A DNA stretch of 64,000 nt from Cytobacillus firmus (GCF_023612095.1 NZ_CP086235.1:1995501-2059500), one strand, 5' to 3'. Counted from the stretch's first letter, positions 27,005 to 35,487 are shown. The notes: generated from the letters alone by a model not told the origin. Numbers and translations: made by a program.

Positions 27005-27020
27005 AAAGGAGAATCTCAAC

Positions 27021-27440
27021 ATGACTAAAAAAACGATCTACTTCCTATGCACAGGCAACTCATGCCGCAGCCAGATGGCAGAAGGATGGGCAAAACAGCA
27101 TTTAGGTGAAGAATGGAATGTTTATAGTGCAGGGATTGAAGCACATGGCTTGAATCCGAACGCTGTAAAAGCAATGAAGGAAGCTGGAATTGACATCTCG
27201 AATCAGACTTCTGATATCATTGATCCTGAGATTCTAAATAATGCCGACTTGGTTGTAACGCTTTGCGGCGATGCAGCGGATAAATGCCCAATGACACCTC
27301 CACATGTAAAGCGCGAGCATTGGGGATTTGATGATCCTGCGAAAGCAGAAGGGACAGAAGAAGAAAAATGGGCTTTCTTCCAGCGTGTACGGGATGAAAT
27401 CGGCGGCAGGATTAAATCATTTGCCGAAACGGGAAAATAA
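27021..27440 (+). CDS. arsC: Arsenate reductase, thioredoxin-coupled
   Basis: 139 residues. The low-molecular-weight phosphatase-like loop CTGNSCRS places the catalytic Cys at 10. The redox relay cysteines are C82 and C89 in [11 protein letters not shown], as in S. aureus pI258 and B. subtilis ArsC. It reduces arsenate to arsenite for ArsB with electrons from thioredoxin. AAAAGGAG is seven bases before the ATG. Confidence 0.95.
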   Translation: MTKKTIYFLCTGNSCRSQMAEGWAKQHLGEEWNVYSAGIEAHGLNPNAVKAMKEAGIDISNQTSDIIDPEILNNADLVVTLCGDAADKCPMTPPHVKREHWGFDDPAKAEGTEEEKWAFFQRVRDEIGGRIKSFAETGK

Positions 27441-27463
27441 ACATTTAAAGGGAGGGAACAGAT

Positions 27464-27742
27464 TTGATTATCACAGATAATGCGCGTGACGAATTAAGAA
27501 AAATGCTGGAAGAGCAAAATGCCAGCTGCGTCCGCATCTTTTTTGAAGGCTATGGCTGAGGACAGCCAAGAATAGGACTGGCTCTGGATGAGCCGGAAGC
27601 AGATGATATTATTGTCACAATCAATGAAATCAAAGTAGCAATCGACCCGATTATTGAACCAAACACCGAAGACCTTGTTTTAGAGCGGAGCGGTAACGGA
27701 AGCGGGATCTCGATGATCGGGAATACAGGAAGATGCTGTTAG
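27464..27742 (+). CDS. HesB-like protein with in-frame UGA, candidate selenoprotein
   Basis: A TTG at 27464 follows AAAGGGAGGG by seven bases and opens 31 codons to a TGA at 27557-27559. The same frame then continues for 60 codons to a TAG at 27740. Around the TGA the protein reads IFFEGYG-U-GQPRIGLALDEPE. In HesB-like selenoproteins the Sec, or Cys in homologues, sits exactly in such a GYG-x-G-P-x-x-GLAL context. Other cysteines are C22 and a terminal C91-C92. A hairpin with a G-containing apical loop lies 18-37 bases after the UGA. Read through, it is a 92-residue IscA/HesB-type protein in the ars operon. If UGA is not decoded, the gene is a pseudogene. Confidence 0.72.
27578..27596 (+). 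promoter_or_regulatory. Candidate bacterial SECIS hairpin
   Basis: The bases after the UGA fold into a 7-bp stem (CTGGCTC with GAGCCGG, one G-U pair) closing the loop TGGAT. The loop begins 26 bases after the UGA and has G at positions two and three, as expected of bacterial SelB-binding elements. The stem also encodes the conserved LALDEP, so part of the pairing could be coincidence. Confidence 0.5.
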
Positions 27743-27770
27743 GAAAAGGCCTTTAGGGGTCTTTTTATTT
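27743..27770 (+). terminator. Terminator of the ars operon
   Basis: AAAAGGCC pairs with GGGTCTTTT (one G-U) around TTTA, and a T-rich stretch follows. It stands right after the HesB-like TAG, which supports that stop as the true gene end. Confidence 0.65.
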
Positions 27771-27835
27771 TGATCAAGTCCATGCTCCTAAAAAAAACAT
27801 TCACATACATTATGGTATCTGGCATGGAGAGGTGA

Positions 27836-28204
27836 ATGTTGTTGTATTACACTTATACTCCTTATGGGCATCACTTTAACAGAGGACATGTGAATCATCA
27901 GGCTTTTCCAAATACCAGCAGACAGAGAGCAGGCTTTTCCAAAGAAGAGGCCGCAGCCATTGCGCTGCTATTGGGAATCGATTTTACGAAAACCCGGTTT
28001 GATCTGAATGAATTCTGGATGGGCGTTAATACAGAACTGGAGCATGGAAAACGATCAAGCCAAACGAATGTTACTGGCGATGATCCGCTACTTACAGGGA
28101 AAATTGCCATGGCACATCTTAACGAGTTTCCTGACTATTATAAGCGATTAAAAGTTTTGGAAGCGGAAGCTAAGGCCTATTGGAATACATTGCAGCAAGG
28201 CTGA
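27836..28204 (+). CDS. DUF5661-like protein
   Basis: 122 residues. The segment GFSKEEAAAIALLLGIDFTKTRFDLNEFWMGVNTELEHG, followed by TNVTGDDPLLTGKIAMAHLNEFPDYYKRL, matches what I know of DUF5661, a small family of unknown function. The N-terminus (YYTYTPYGHHFNRGHVNH) is rich in His and Tyr. GGAGAGG stands close to the ATG; TTG at 27839 is an equal candidate start. Monocistronic, with a terminator behind it. Confidence 0.65.
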   Translation: MLLYYTYTPYGHHFNRGHVNHQAFPNTSRQRAGFSKEEAAAIALLLGIDFTKTRFDLNEFWMGVNTELEHGKRSSQTNVTGDDPLLTGKIAMAHLNEFPDYYKRLKVLEAEAKAYWNTLQQG

Positions 28205-28238
28205 ATAAAACAATGCCGGAGATATTTTCTTGAAATGT

Positions 28239-28267
28239 AAGCCCTTTGATAGGGGCTTTTTTTATTT
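28239..28267 (+). terminator. Terminator
   Basis: AAGCCC and GGGGCTT around TTTGATA, followed by seven T residues and more T-rich sequence. Confidence 0.8.
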
Positions 28268-28310
28268 TTATGCTGCCGGGGCGGCTGGGATGGCGCGTGC
28301 TTGAGGTTTG

Positions 28311-28600
28311 GCGTTTTATCTAACAGGTTTTGGAGTTTATCTAGCATGTTGTGAGTTTTATCTAACAGGATTATGAATTTATCTAACAGGTTTTTTGATT
28401 TTCTTGCATGTTTTGGAGTTTATCTTACATTTAGAACAATTCGTCTTTACGGAGAAGAAATCGACTATGAAAACAGAGGGCGAGATGAGGAATGTTGCAT
28501 ATAATTTGATTCTGGCGCATATAGCATGAAAGTGACGCATATCTGTGCCAAAGTGAAGCATATCCAGAAAAAGTGACGCATAACTGCAATTTTCAATAAA
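28311..28600 (+). repeat. Array E: short repeats with ~21-bp spacing
   Basis: Two runs. TTTATCT (unit like TTTATCTAACAGGTTTTGGAG) recurs at 28315, 28336, 28357, 28378, a degenerate copy near 28399, and 28419, giving steps of 20-21 bp. Then GCAT of AGTGACGCATA-like units recurs at 28517, 28537, 28558 and 28578, steps of 20-21 bp. It lies in the gap between the convergent genes ending at 28204 and 28742. No gene is visible between 28267 and 28637. Confidence 0.85.
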
Positions 28601-28637
28601 AAGAAGAGTCCAACTGATTCAGCTACCTATAATTACA

Positions 28638-28671
28638 CACAAAAAAGAGCACCCATCAGGTGCTCTTTCAT
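28638..28671 (-). terminator. rrn-type terminator on the minus strand
   Basis: On the minus strand, AAAGAGCACC and GGTGCTCTTT pair around TGAT and six T residues follow. It stands just after the 3' end of a 5S rRNA remnant, where terminators of rRNA operons normally lie, and would now end the operon that starts at 33375. Confidence 0.85.
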
Positions 28672-28673
28672 GT

Positions 28674-28714
28674 GCCCGGCAACGTCCTACTCTCACAGGG
28701 GGACAGCCCCAAAC
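28674..28714 (-). pseudogene. 5S rRNA 3'-end remnant
   Basis: Read on the minus strand, the segment ends with CCCCCTGTGAGAGTAGGACG followed by TTGCCGGGC, which is the conserved 3' end of Bacillus 5S rRNA. The homology covers about 40 bases; the 5' two thirds of the gene are missing and are replaced by the end of the small membrane gene at 28742. It is not a functional 5S gene, but it still carries a terminator behind it. Confidence 0.85.
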
Positions 28715-28741
28715 CAAAGAGGACTGCATTGCTTTTTTAGC

Positions 28742-29140
28742 TTACTGTTCCGATGTTTTCTCCGTTAAAAAGGTAATCGCTACAAAAAGTGCAAAGGCAA
28801 GCAATAGCAGTGTTCCGCCGACGATAAAGAAGACCAGTACGAAGGTATCCCCTAAATTAAACGGATTTAAAGTATACATCCACATGCCGATTGTCAGCCC
28901 CAGCGACCCTGCCATTCCTAGGATGCTGTGAATAGAAACGAGTTTTTTGTATTTTACGCGGTAGACTTTATAAAAGATTCCCCATGCAAATACGGAAAGC
29001 CATCCTACGAGCAGGATGTGGGCGTGAATGGGCCTTAACGAATAATCCATCTGCCCGGACATATGCGACCCAAGGTAGGTTCCGATAATGCCGAAGATAG
29101 CTGCAAACCTTATTAATCTAATACTCCATTTTTGTTCCAT
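28742..29140 (-). CDS. Small membrane protein resembling heme-copper oxidase helices
   Basis: 132 residues with four hydrophobic helices (about 9-28, 38-60, 68-90 and 98-124). RPIHAHILLVGWLSVFAWGIFY resembles the HAH-type helix seen in subunit I of heme-copper oxidases and NorB. It is far too short to be an oxidase, and the full ligand set is absent. Relatives of this size occur in Bacillus as unassigned membrane proteins. It is the last gene of the operon MMPL-RR-HK-this gene, five bases after the kinase stop, which suggests a link to the membrane stress that the two-component pair senses. Confidence 0.6.
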   Translation of the reverse strand: MEQKWSIRLIRFAAIFGIIGTYLGSHMSGQMDYSLRPIHAHILLVGWLSVFAWGIFYKVYRVKYKKLVSIHSILGMAGSLGLTIGMWMYTLNPFNLGDTFVLVFFIVGGTLLLLAFALFVAITFLTEKTSEQ

Positions 29141-29145
29141 AATAG

Positions 29146-30540
29146 TTATTCCTCCCGTTGTTTCTCCCTGAAAAATGTAATGGTAAAGGTGGTGCCTTTG
29201 CCAGCCTGGCTGTCTGCCTTGATTTCCCCATTATGCAGCTCAATGATTTGTTTTACAATCGATAGCCCGAGTCCTGTGCCATCATTTTTCCTGGCCGAGT
29301 CCACCCGGTAAAAGCGCTCGAAAATCTGGCTGATCGCATCCTTTGAAATTCCAATCCCGGTGTCTTTAAAAACAACTTCAACCGCTGTTTGGGTTTGAGC
29401 CAGGCTGATCAGAATGCTGCCGCCATGCGAGTTATATTTTATCGCATTCGTCAGCAGGTTGTCCCAGATATTCACCAAAAGCTCCGGGTCCCCCTTAAAA
29501 AAGACGGGCGCGAGCTTATATGAAATCTCAATTTCTTTTTCCTCCAGCCGCCATTGATGTCTGCGGATGGTTTCCTTGATCTGATCGTCCAATTTCACCT
29601 CCGAGAGCTTCATCGGATAAGAATTCTGGTCAAGGGAAGTCAATAGCAGAAGCTGTTTGGTCAGATTGGACAGCCGCTTCGATTCCTGATCGATAATCTC
29701 CACGTATTCGAAATGTTCTTCATCTGACAGTTTCTGTGTCTGCAGAAGCTCCGCATACCCCTGAATATTCATGAGAGGGGACTGAAAGTCATGGGACACA
29801 TTGTTGATGAATGATTTGCGGGCCTCATCATTATGCTGCAGCTGAGCCTGCATGCGGCTGAAGCTTTCCGCGAGCTGTCCGATTTCATCCCGTCGTTCAA
29901 TGTTCAATGGGAAGTTGAAATTCTCACGGGTAATTTCCTTTGTCGCCTCCGTCAGCTTCGTGATCGGTTTGATTAGATGTTTGGCGAACCAGATCACCCC
30001 GGTAATGCTGACAACGGCAATGGCGACAAAGAACCACGCGAAGATCATGTGAATGTCCGAGAAAAGCAGCTTATTATCCGGCCGGAGAAATAGCGCGTAA
30101 TTCTGATTATCCATGGTAAAAGGGACGCCGACCGTATTTTCAAGGTCGTTTGAAAAATGGCCCATCATCAGAAATTGGCCCGCAAAGCTATCCATCCCAT
30201 GATAAACCTTCTGATCAGTCAGCACCTTTTCAGCTTCTTCAGGCAGATCTGTCTTATTGAAAGGCTGCCCGAAGAATTCTCCATCTCCGGACTCACTGAC
30301 GATATATAGCTGATAGCCGAGCTTGCTCATCGAATTTAAGTACGTTTCATAAGTGGAGCCAGAAGAATGCATATGTTGAAGGCCATTCGCGATTTCCTCT
30401 GCAATTACTACATTGTGTCTGTCGATTTTCCCTTTTGTAGAAGCCATATAGACCCAGTTGGTCAAAAAGAAGGAAAGCAGGATACTTATGGCTAAAATCA
30501 CAAGTGTGGCTGCAATGAATTTCCGGTAGAGCCTCTTCAT
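29146..30540 (-). CDS. Sensor histidine kinase
   Basis: 464 residues. Membrane helices at about 10-32 and 163-187 bracket an extracytoplasmic sensor of about 130 residues. Then come HAMP (about 187-240) and HisKA with FINNVSHDFQSPLMN, phospho-His at 250. The HATPase segment contains WDNLLTNAIKYNS (N-box), DTGIGI, FERFYR and GTGLGLSIVK. The protein phosphorylates the OmpR-type regulator encoded just upstream, with which it overlaps by four bases. The sensed signal is unknown; the operon's MMPL pump suggests lipophilic or antimicrobial compounds. Confidence 0.92.
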   Translation of the reverse strand: MKRLYRKFIAATLVILAISILLSFFLTNWVYMASTKGKIDRHNVVIAEEIANGLQHMHSSGSTYETYLNSMSKLGYQLYIVSESGDGEFFGQPFNKTDLPEEAEKVLTDQKVYHGMDSFAGQFLMMGHFSNDLENTVGVPFTMDNQNYALFLRPDNKLLFSDIHMIFAWFFVAIAVVSITGVIWFAKHLIKPITKLTEATKEITRENFNFPLNIERRDEIGQLAESFSRMQAQLQHNDEARKSFINNVSHDFQSPLMNIQGYAELLQTQKLSDEEHFEYVEIIDQESKRLSNLTKQLLLLTSLDQNSYPMKLSEVKLDDQIKETIRRHQWRLEEKEIEISYKLAPVFFKGDPELLVNIWDNLLTNAIKYNSHGGSILISLAQTQTAVEVVFKDTGIGISKDAISQIFERFYRVDSARKNDGTGLGLSIVKQIIELHNGEIKADSQAGKGTTFTITFFREKQREE

Positions 30541-31208
30541 TTTGTTTCCTCAAGCTTATACCCGATGCCGCGGATGGTCTGAATCTCAACGGATGCCCCG
30601 TATTTTTTTAACCGGTCGCGTATCCGGTTGATGTGGGTATTCAATGTCTGCTCGCTGCCTTCATAATCCGCACCCCACGCCTGTTCAATCAATGCGGCCC
30701 TCTGTGTTATTTTATTTTTGCGGGCCGAGAGCAGGCTCAGAAGCTCAAATTCCTTTAATGGAAAAAGGATGGTCTCCTGATTGATTTCCACTTCAAAGCT
30801 TTTTCTGTCAATGGATAGATTACCGGCTTTAACGACTGTTTCCATTGCCCGCTCGGCTCTTCTTAACACAACGGCTATCCGGAAAAGCAGTTCCTTCACC
30901 TCAAACGGTTTGACAATATAATCTTCAGATCCTGATAGGAAGCCCTGTTCTTTATCACTGAGCTGCCCCTTTGCCGTCAGTAGAATAACAGGGATTCCGA
31001 AGTCACCGGTTAATATCCTTGTAAGCTCAAAACCATTCATGCCGGGCATCATGACATCTACAACGGCTAAATCTGCCGTTTGCTCTTCCAGGAGCGTTAA
31101 TGCTTCTTGAGCATTATTTGCCCGCAGCACCTGATAGCCTTCATGATTCAGATGAATCGTAACAAGCTTCTGTATATGAACATCATCGTCTACGACTAGT
31201 ATTTTCAT
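30537..31208 (-). CDS. OmpR/PhoB-family response regulator
   Basis: 223 residues. Receiver domain with the acidic pair at 7-9 (VVDDD), phospho-acceptor D51 (VVDVMMPGMNG) and the conserved Lys in VKPFEV. The C-terminal winged helix has LFPLKEFELLSLLSARKNKIT and QTLNTHINRIRDRLKKYGASVEIQTIRGIGYKLE. Its operon lies downstream of the MMPL transporter gene (40-bp gap) and overlaps the kinase gene. It probably regulates its own operon. Confidence 0.93.
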   Translation of the reverse strand: MKILVVDDDVHIQKLVTIHLNHEGYQVLRANNAQEALTLLEEQTADLAVVDVMMPGMNGFELTRILTGDFGIPVILLTAKGQLSDKEQGFLSGSEDYIVKPFEVKELLFRIAVVLRRAERAMETVVKAGNLSIDRKSFEVEINQETILFPLKEFELLSLLSARKNKITQRAALIEQAWGADYEGSEQTLNTHINRIRDRLKKYGASVEIQTIRGIGYKLEETK

Positions 31209-31248
31209 AGCAGGGCCTCCTTAAAGGGAATAGGGAGGGACCCTCACT

Positions 31249-33375
31249 CTATTCCGAAATTTTTTCCCGGGAAGTTTCCTTATCTTTTTCGAAAAATAAG
31301 ATCAATGCCGGAAGCAGCATTCCTCTCACAAGGAAGGTATCAATCAATATTCCCATGGCAACGATGAAGCCAAAGACGAATAAATCTGCGATTGGCATGG
31401 TCATAAGGGCAGCAAAGGTAGCAGCCAGAATGAGGCCTGCCGAAGAAATAACGCCGCCCGTATTGCGGATGCTAATTTCAAGAGCGTCCTTCACCCGGTG
31501 TTTCTTCCTTTCCTCCATAAAACGCGAAACCAGGATGATGTTGTAATCAATCCCCAATGCTACAAGGAAAATAAATGAATAGACAGGAACACGGGAACTG
31601 ATGGCTTCAAAGCCGAATAATACATCAACCAGGAAGATCCCAAGCCCTAAAGCCGAAACAAATGAAAGCAAAATAGTTGCCATCATGTAGATCGGCATCC
31701 TGATGGATTTCGTAAGCGCAAATAACAGCGCAAGAATCAGGACCGTTTCAAGCAGGACAATTTTCATTATATCATCGCTGTTAACATCCTGTTCGTCCAC
31801 TATTTTCGGAGTGACCCCGCTATAGTAGGACTCGGCTTCCACACCGATTTCTTCTAATAGTTCAGGTGTGTCGTCACGCAAATCTTTCATGAAGGATATG
31901 GCTTCATTTGAATATGGGTTGATGGATAATGCCACACTCATTTTTGCCGCCTTGCCGTCTTCTGATAGGGCAGACAGGCGGACAGAGGCAACTTCATCAA
32001 ATTCCTGCAGGTTTTCACTTATCGCTGCTGTATCGTTTTCAGCCAGCTTCTGATCACTGACAACCAGAAGTGTCGAAGGAGCCAGCTCGCCTTTGTCATA
32101 TCTGGCTTCGACTATTTCATAGCCGACCCGCGATGGCAGATCCTCCGGGAATTTCTTGACGGTGTCGAATTCATAATCAAGGTTGAAAATATTAAACGCT
32201 GTGATGAGCATGAAAATGCCGACAATTCCGCCTGAGATGCCGGGCTTGTTCACAACGACTCTGGCAATGGGTCCCCAGACACTATGTTTAACTTCTGTTT
32301 CAGCACCATATTTAGGAACCTTCGGCCAGAACGCCTTGCGTCCGAACAGGGTGAATAAAGCTGGTACCAGCGTAACGGAAGCCAGCATGATAAAAAACAT
32401 CGCTGTTCCAAAAATCGGGGCAAAGTTCTGATAATCACGGAAATCAGCGAAGAACAGAACCAGCATGGCAGCAAGAACCGTTCCGCCCGCAAAGAAAACA
32501 GGCTCTCCTGTGGCCCGCATGGCATGTTTCATGGCTTCATATTTGTTTTCAAAATGGTTAAGCTCCTCGCGGTAACGGGAGAAAACAAATAAAGAATAAT
32601 CAATCACGGCAGCAAACAGCAAAATGCTCATGATGGAAGTGGTCTGGTTATTGATCTCAAGTCCGCCGGCACCCATTAAAGCAACACTCTGGTTCACGAC
32701 CTGGTAAACAATCACCGTCGCGAGAAGCGGAATGATGGCAAGCAATGGTGAACGGTAAATGGCTATAAGCAGGACAAGGATAATGACAACAGTCGCAATC
32801 AGGAGAACAAAGTCAGCCTGTTCGAACAGCTTGACTGTATCTCCTGCAATACCAGCAGGGCCTGTGATATAAAAGGAAGTGCTTTCGAGATCCTCCGCAA
32901 TTTTATTGCCGACTTTTGAGACATGATCATTGATCTCTGCATACTGATCATTGCCAAGTCCCTGTTCAAGCTCCATTGGCACAATCATGGTGGACTTGTC
33001 CTCAGAAATGAAAGAACCGAGTGCTTGCGGCGGAAGCTTGCTGATATCGATAATTGTCTTGATTCCATCGATATCTTCTTTCATGATTCCTTCCAGAATC
33101 TGTTTAGCTTCTTCGATTTGAACCTCGCCATTTTCATTATGGAAAACCAGAATGCCTGGAGTTCCTTGTTTGTTTGGAAAATATTCTTCTGTTTTATTCT
33201 GGGCAATAATGGATTTCGCGTCATCAGGAAGTGACTGGAAGTTGTTTGTTTTATAATCTCCAAGCATCGGACCTGCACTTAAGCCGATCATCAGCACAAG
33301 CCAGCCGATAATCGTGATCCACATTCCCCGTTTGGTGGAAACCCAATCTGTTACCCCATGCAGCAGTTTTTTCAC
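31249..33375 (-). CDS. MMPL/RND-family transporter (YdfJ-like)
   Basis: 708 residues with the MMPL layout: one helix (about 18-36), a large external loop, five helices (about 180-330), then helix, loop and five helices again (about 530-690). Recognisable elements include FAAVIDYSLFVFSRYREEL and the twin ALGIDYNIILVSRFMEERKKHRVKDALEIS, whose Asp-Tyr pairs are proton-relay residues in this family. B. subtilis YdfJ is a comparable MMPL protein beside a two-component pair. Lipid or antimicrobial export is inferred. The start at 33375 follows GGAGGC on the minus strand. Confidence 0.88.
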   Translation of the reverse strand: MKKLLHGVTDWVSTKRGMWITIIGWLVLMIGLSAGPMLGDYKTNNFQSLPDDAKSIIAQNKTEEYFPNKQGTPGILVFHNENGEVQIEEAKQILEGIMKEDIDGIKTIIDISKLPPQALGSFISEDKSTMIVPMELEQGLGNDQYAEINDHVSKVGNKIAEDLESTSFYITGPAGIAGDTVKLFEQADFVLLIATVVIILVLLIAIYRSPLLAIIPLLATVIVYQVVNQSVALMGAGGLEINNQTTSIMSILLFAAVIDYSLFVFSRYREELNHFENKYEAMKHAMRATGEPVFFAGGTVLAAMLVLFFADFRDYQNFAPIFGTAMFFIMLASVTLVPALFTLFGRKAFWPKVPKYGAETEVKHSVWGPIARVVVNKPGISGGIVGIFMLITAFNIFNLDYEFDTVKKFPEDLPSRVGYEIVEARYDKGELAPSTLLVVSDQKLAENDTAAISENLQEFDEVASVRLSALSEDGKAAKMSVALSINPYSNEAISFMKDLRDDTPELLEEIGVEAESYYSGVTPKIVDEQDVNSDDIMKIVLLETVLILALLFALTKSIRMPIYMMATILLSFVSALGLGIFLVDVLFGFEAISSRVPVYSFIFLVALGIDYNIILVSRFMEERKKHRVKDALEISIRNTGGVISSAGLILAATFAALMTMPIADLFVFGFIVAMGILIDTFLVRGMLLPALILFFEKDKETSREKISE

Positions 33376-33639
33376 ACAAATGCCTCCTAAAACTTATTTC
33401 AAGGATTATCTTACAAAATGAAAATAAACTGAACCTCAACTTCCGTTTACAATTAGCCCGATGCATGAAAGAAGTGGTTTATATAGAAAATATAATCATA
33501 TTAACATGTGGAGAGACAAGGATGAAGACAGCGCCAGTGTGACGGCTGAAGTATGTTGACCTAAGATTGTGGATTGGCTGTATGGCTTCAGGGAGGTTAT
33601 AAGCCTCTTTTAAAATTTTGAAAGGTGTGTGTGTTAAGT

Positions 33640-34329
33640 ATGCCGGTTCAGGAAACGATCCTCCGTGTAACCATTTCATTTTTAGTGTTATTTCTGCTGG
33701 CGAGGCTGATGGGGCGCAAGGAAATCGGACAAATGACCTTTTTTAACTGGGCCTCAGCCATAGGTGTCGGGTCTATCGCCGGGAACCTTGCTGTGAACGA
33801 AAGCACCCGAATCAAGGATGGAGTCATCGCACTGGTTTTTTGGACGCTTTTCACCATTGCAATGGATATGATCGACCTTAAATCAAAACAGGGACGGTCA
33901 GTCACAACAGGGGATCCCCTAATTGTCATAAAAGCAGGCAGAATCATGGAATCCGCTCTTAAAGCAGCGAGAGTGGATCTGGATGAGCTTCAGGCGCTAT
34001 TACGGCAAAAGGATATCTTTTCTTTTAAGGATGTCGATTACGCCATCCTCGAGACAAATGGAGACCTGTCTGTGTTAAAAAATGCCAGCCAACAGGCTGT
34101 GACAAAAACGGATCTAAACATCAGCAGTCCAAACAGGCCTCTGTTTCCTTTACCGACAGAAGTTATTGCTGATGGAAAAGTCAATACGGAAAACCTGACG
34201 AAATTAGAATTAGATGAAAACTGGCTTGAACTTGAACTGAAAAAAGCGGGTATCCGTTCTGTTGAAGATGTATTTTTTGCACAAGTCCAGCAGGACGGCA
34301 CTCTTTATTTTGATTTAAAAGATAAATAG
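33640..34329 (+). CDS. YetF/DUF421 family membrane protein
   Basis: About 229 residues. Three helices in the first 95 residues, with RLMGRKEIGQMTFFNWASAIGVGSIAGNLAVNES being the DUF421 signature. A cytosolic part follows with GDPLIVIKAGRIMESALKAARVDLDELQALLRQKDIFSFKDVDYAILETNGDLSVL. YetF and YrbG-type proteins of Bacillus have a spore- or membrane-related role that is not settled. AAAGG at 33621 would fit GTG 33631 better than the only ATG at 33640, so the protein may be three residues longer. Confidence 0.85.
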   Translation: MPVQETILRVTISFLVLFLLARLMGRKEIGQMTFFNWASAIGVGSIAGNLAVNESTRIKDGVIALVFWTLFTIAMDMIDLKSKQGRSVTTGDPLIVIKAGRIMESALKAARVDLDELQALLRQKDIFSFKDVDYAILETNGDLSVLKNASQQAVTKTDLNISSPNRPLFPLPTEVIADGKVNTENLTKLELDENWLELELKKAGIRSVEDVFFAQVQQDGTLYFDLKDK

Positions 34330-34368
34330 AGGACAGAAATCGGATTCTGTCCTTCTATTTATTAAAAT
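34326..34368 (+). terminator. Terminator after the yetF-like gene
   Basis: GGACAGAA and TTCTGTCC around TCGGA, with AATAG/CTATT extending the stem and a T-rich tail. It begins at the stop codon. Confidence 0.75.
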
Positions 34369-34373
34369 TAAAT

Positions 34374-34398
34374 GTTTATTCAACTAAAGAAAGGGTAT
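34374..34398 (+). promoter_or_regulatory. Candidate SigB promoter
   Basis: GTTTAT, 13 bases, GGGTAT. The SigB consensus is GTTTAA, 12-15 bases, GGGTAT. It is 71 bp upstream of the RsbR-type gene, itself part of the SigB signalling pathway. Confidence 0.6.
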
Positions 34399-34469
34399 TG
34401 AAATATGTTTGGGTATAGAATGAAGCGTTCTCATATTTAAAGTTAAATCCAGGTGCTATAGGGGAGAAC

Positions 34470-35312
34470 ATGAATAATCAAATGCTTCTTTTAGGGGAAA
34501 CGATATTAAAAGAGAAGGACACAATAGCGAAAAAACTGCATAAGGATCGAATGAGCGACGTCGAGATGACTGATACAGAAAGATCACAGGCTGAGAAACT
34601 GGAAGCGCACATTGTTCAGATTCGTGCTGAGTTTATTGAATTGTTTGGTTTAGCATTGCTGAATCATGAGGACAAAGATCAATCATTAGAAAAGATTGAG
34701 AAATGGTGCAAAGGGACAGGCGAGTATTTCTTCAAGCTTGGGATCCCTTTGGATGAAGCTTTAAAGGATGCGGGATATTACCGAAAATATATCTGGAATG
34801 AACTTGAAGAAACGATGATGGAGCATAAAATGACTGCATCAGAGATTATAAAGGTAGTCTATTTGATAGACCCCTTACTTGATCATTCCATTCATTGTTT
34901 CAGCATGTCTTATGTCAAATTTCATCAGGTAACTCTCGAGAATGCAAAGCAGGCTTTCCTTGAGCTATCTGTCCCGGTTGTTCCACTCTCGAAAGGGGTA
35001 GGCATCCTGCCGCTAATCGGGAATATTGATACAGGGAGAGCCCGGCTGTTAATGGAAGAAACATTAAAACAATCTGCACACCTGAAGCTGTCTCATTTAA
35101 TTTTAGACCTTTCCGGTGTCATGATTGTCGATACCATGGTGGCAGATCAGCTGTTTAAAGTGATTGAAGCCTTGTCGCTTGTCGGCGTTAAAACCATCAT
35201 TACAGGAATCCGCCCGGAAGTGGCCCAGACAATCGTCACGCTCGGCATTAATCTGAATGGCATTCAGGTAAGAGCCAATGTGTATCAGGCTTTTGAAGAA
35301 CTGCATGGGTAA
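34470..35312 (+). CDS. RsbR-family stressosome protein (STAS)
   Basis: 280 residues. The N-terminal half is a helical globin-like sensor, as in RsbR paralogues. The C-terminal STAS domain (about 165-278) contains the RsbR signature GVGILPLIGNIDTGRARLLMEETL and DLSGVMIVDTMVADQLFKVIEAL, then ITGIRPEVAQTIVTLG, whose Ser/Thr positions match RsbT phosphorylation sites in the family. It would assemble with RsbS and RsbT into stressosomes and relay environmental stress to SigB. It is an orphan paralogue, with no rsbS or rsbT nearby, behind a SigB-like promoter. Confidence 0.88.
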   Translation: MNNQMLLLGETILKEKDTIAKKLHKDRMSDVEMTDTERSQAEKLEAHIVQIRAEFIELFGLALLNHEDKDQSLEKIEKWCKGTGEYFFKLGIPLDEALKDAGYYRKYIWNELEETMMEHKMTASEIIKVVYLIDPLLDHSIHCFSMSYVKFHQVTLENAKQAFLELSVPVVPLSKGVGILPLIGNIDTGRARLLMEETLKQSAHLKLSHLILDLSGVMIVDTMVADQLFKVIEALSLVGVKTIITGIRPEVAQTIVTLGINLNGIQVRANVYQAFEELHG

Positions 35313-35323
35313 AATTGAACATA

Positions 35324-35363
35324 GCAGAGGAATTCAGTTATGAATTTACTCTGCTTTTTTTTG
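35324..35363 (+). terminator. Terminator after the RsbR-type gene
   Basis: GCAGAG and CTCTGC with a long loop (AATTCAGTTATGAATTTA), followed by TTTTTTTT. Confidence 0.75.
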
Positions 35364-35487
35364 TTTTAAGCCCTTTTTGCCGTGGTTATCCATTCAATTT
35401 TTCCGCAGATGAACCGTGTTAATTTTCCCAACCGTGAATACAATGAATCAAACAGCACTTCAATGAATATTGAGGGGTGATGACATC

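Noticed and set aside
28674..28714. Functional 5S rRNA gene
   Set aside because: Only about 40 of roughly 115 bases are present, and 16S and 23S sequences are absent.
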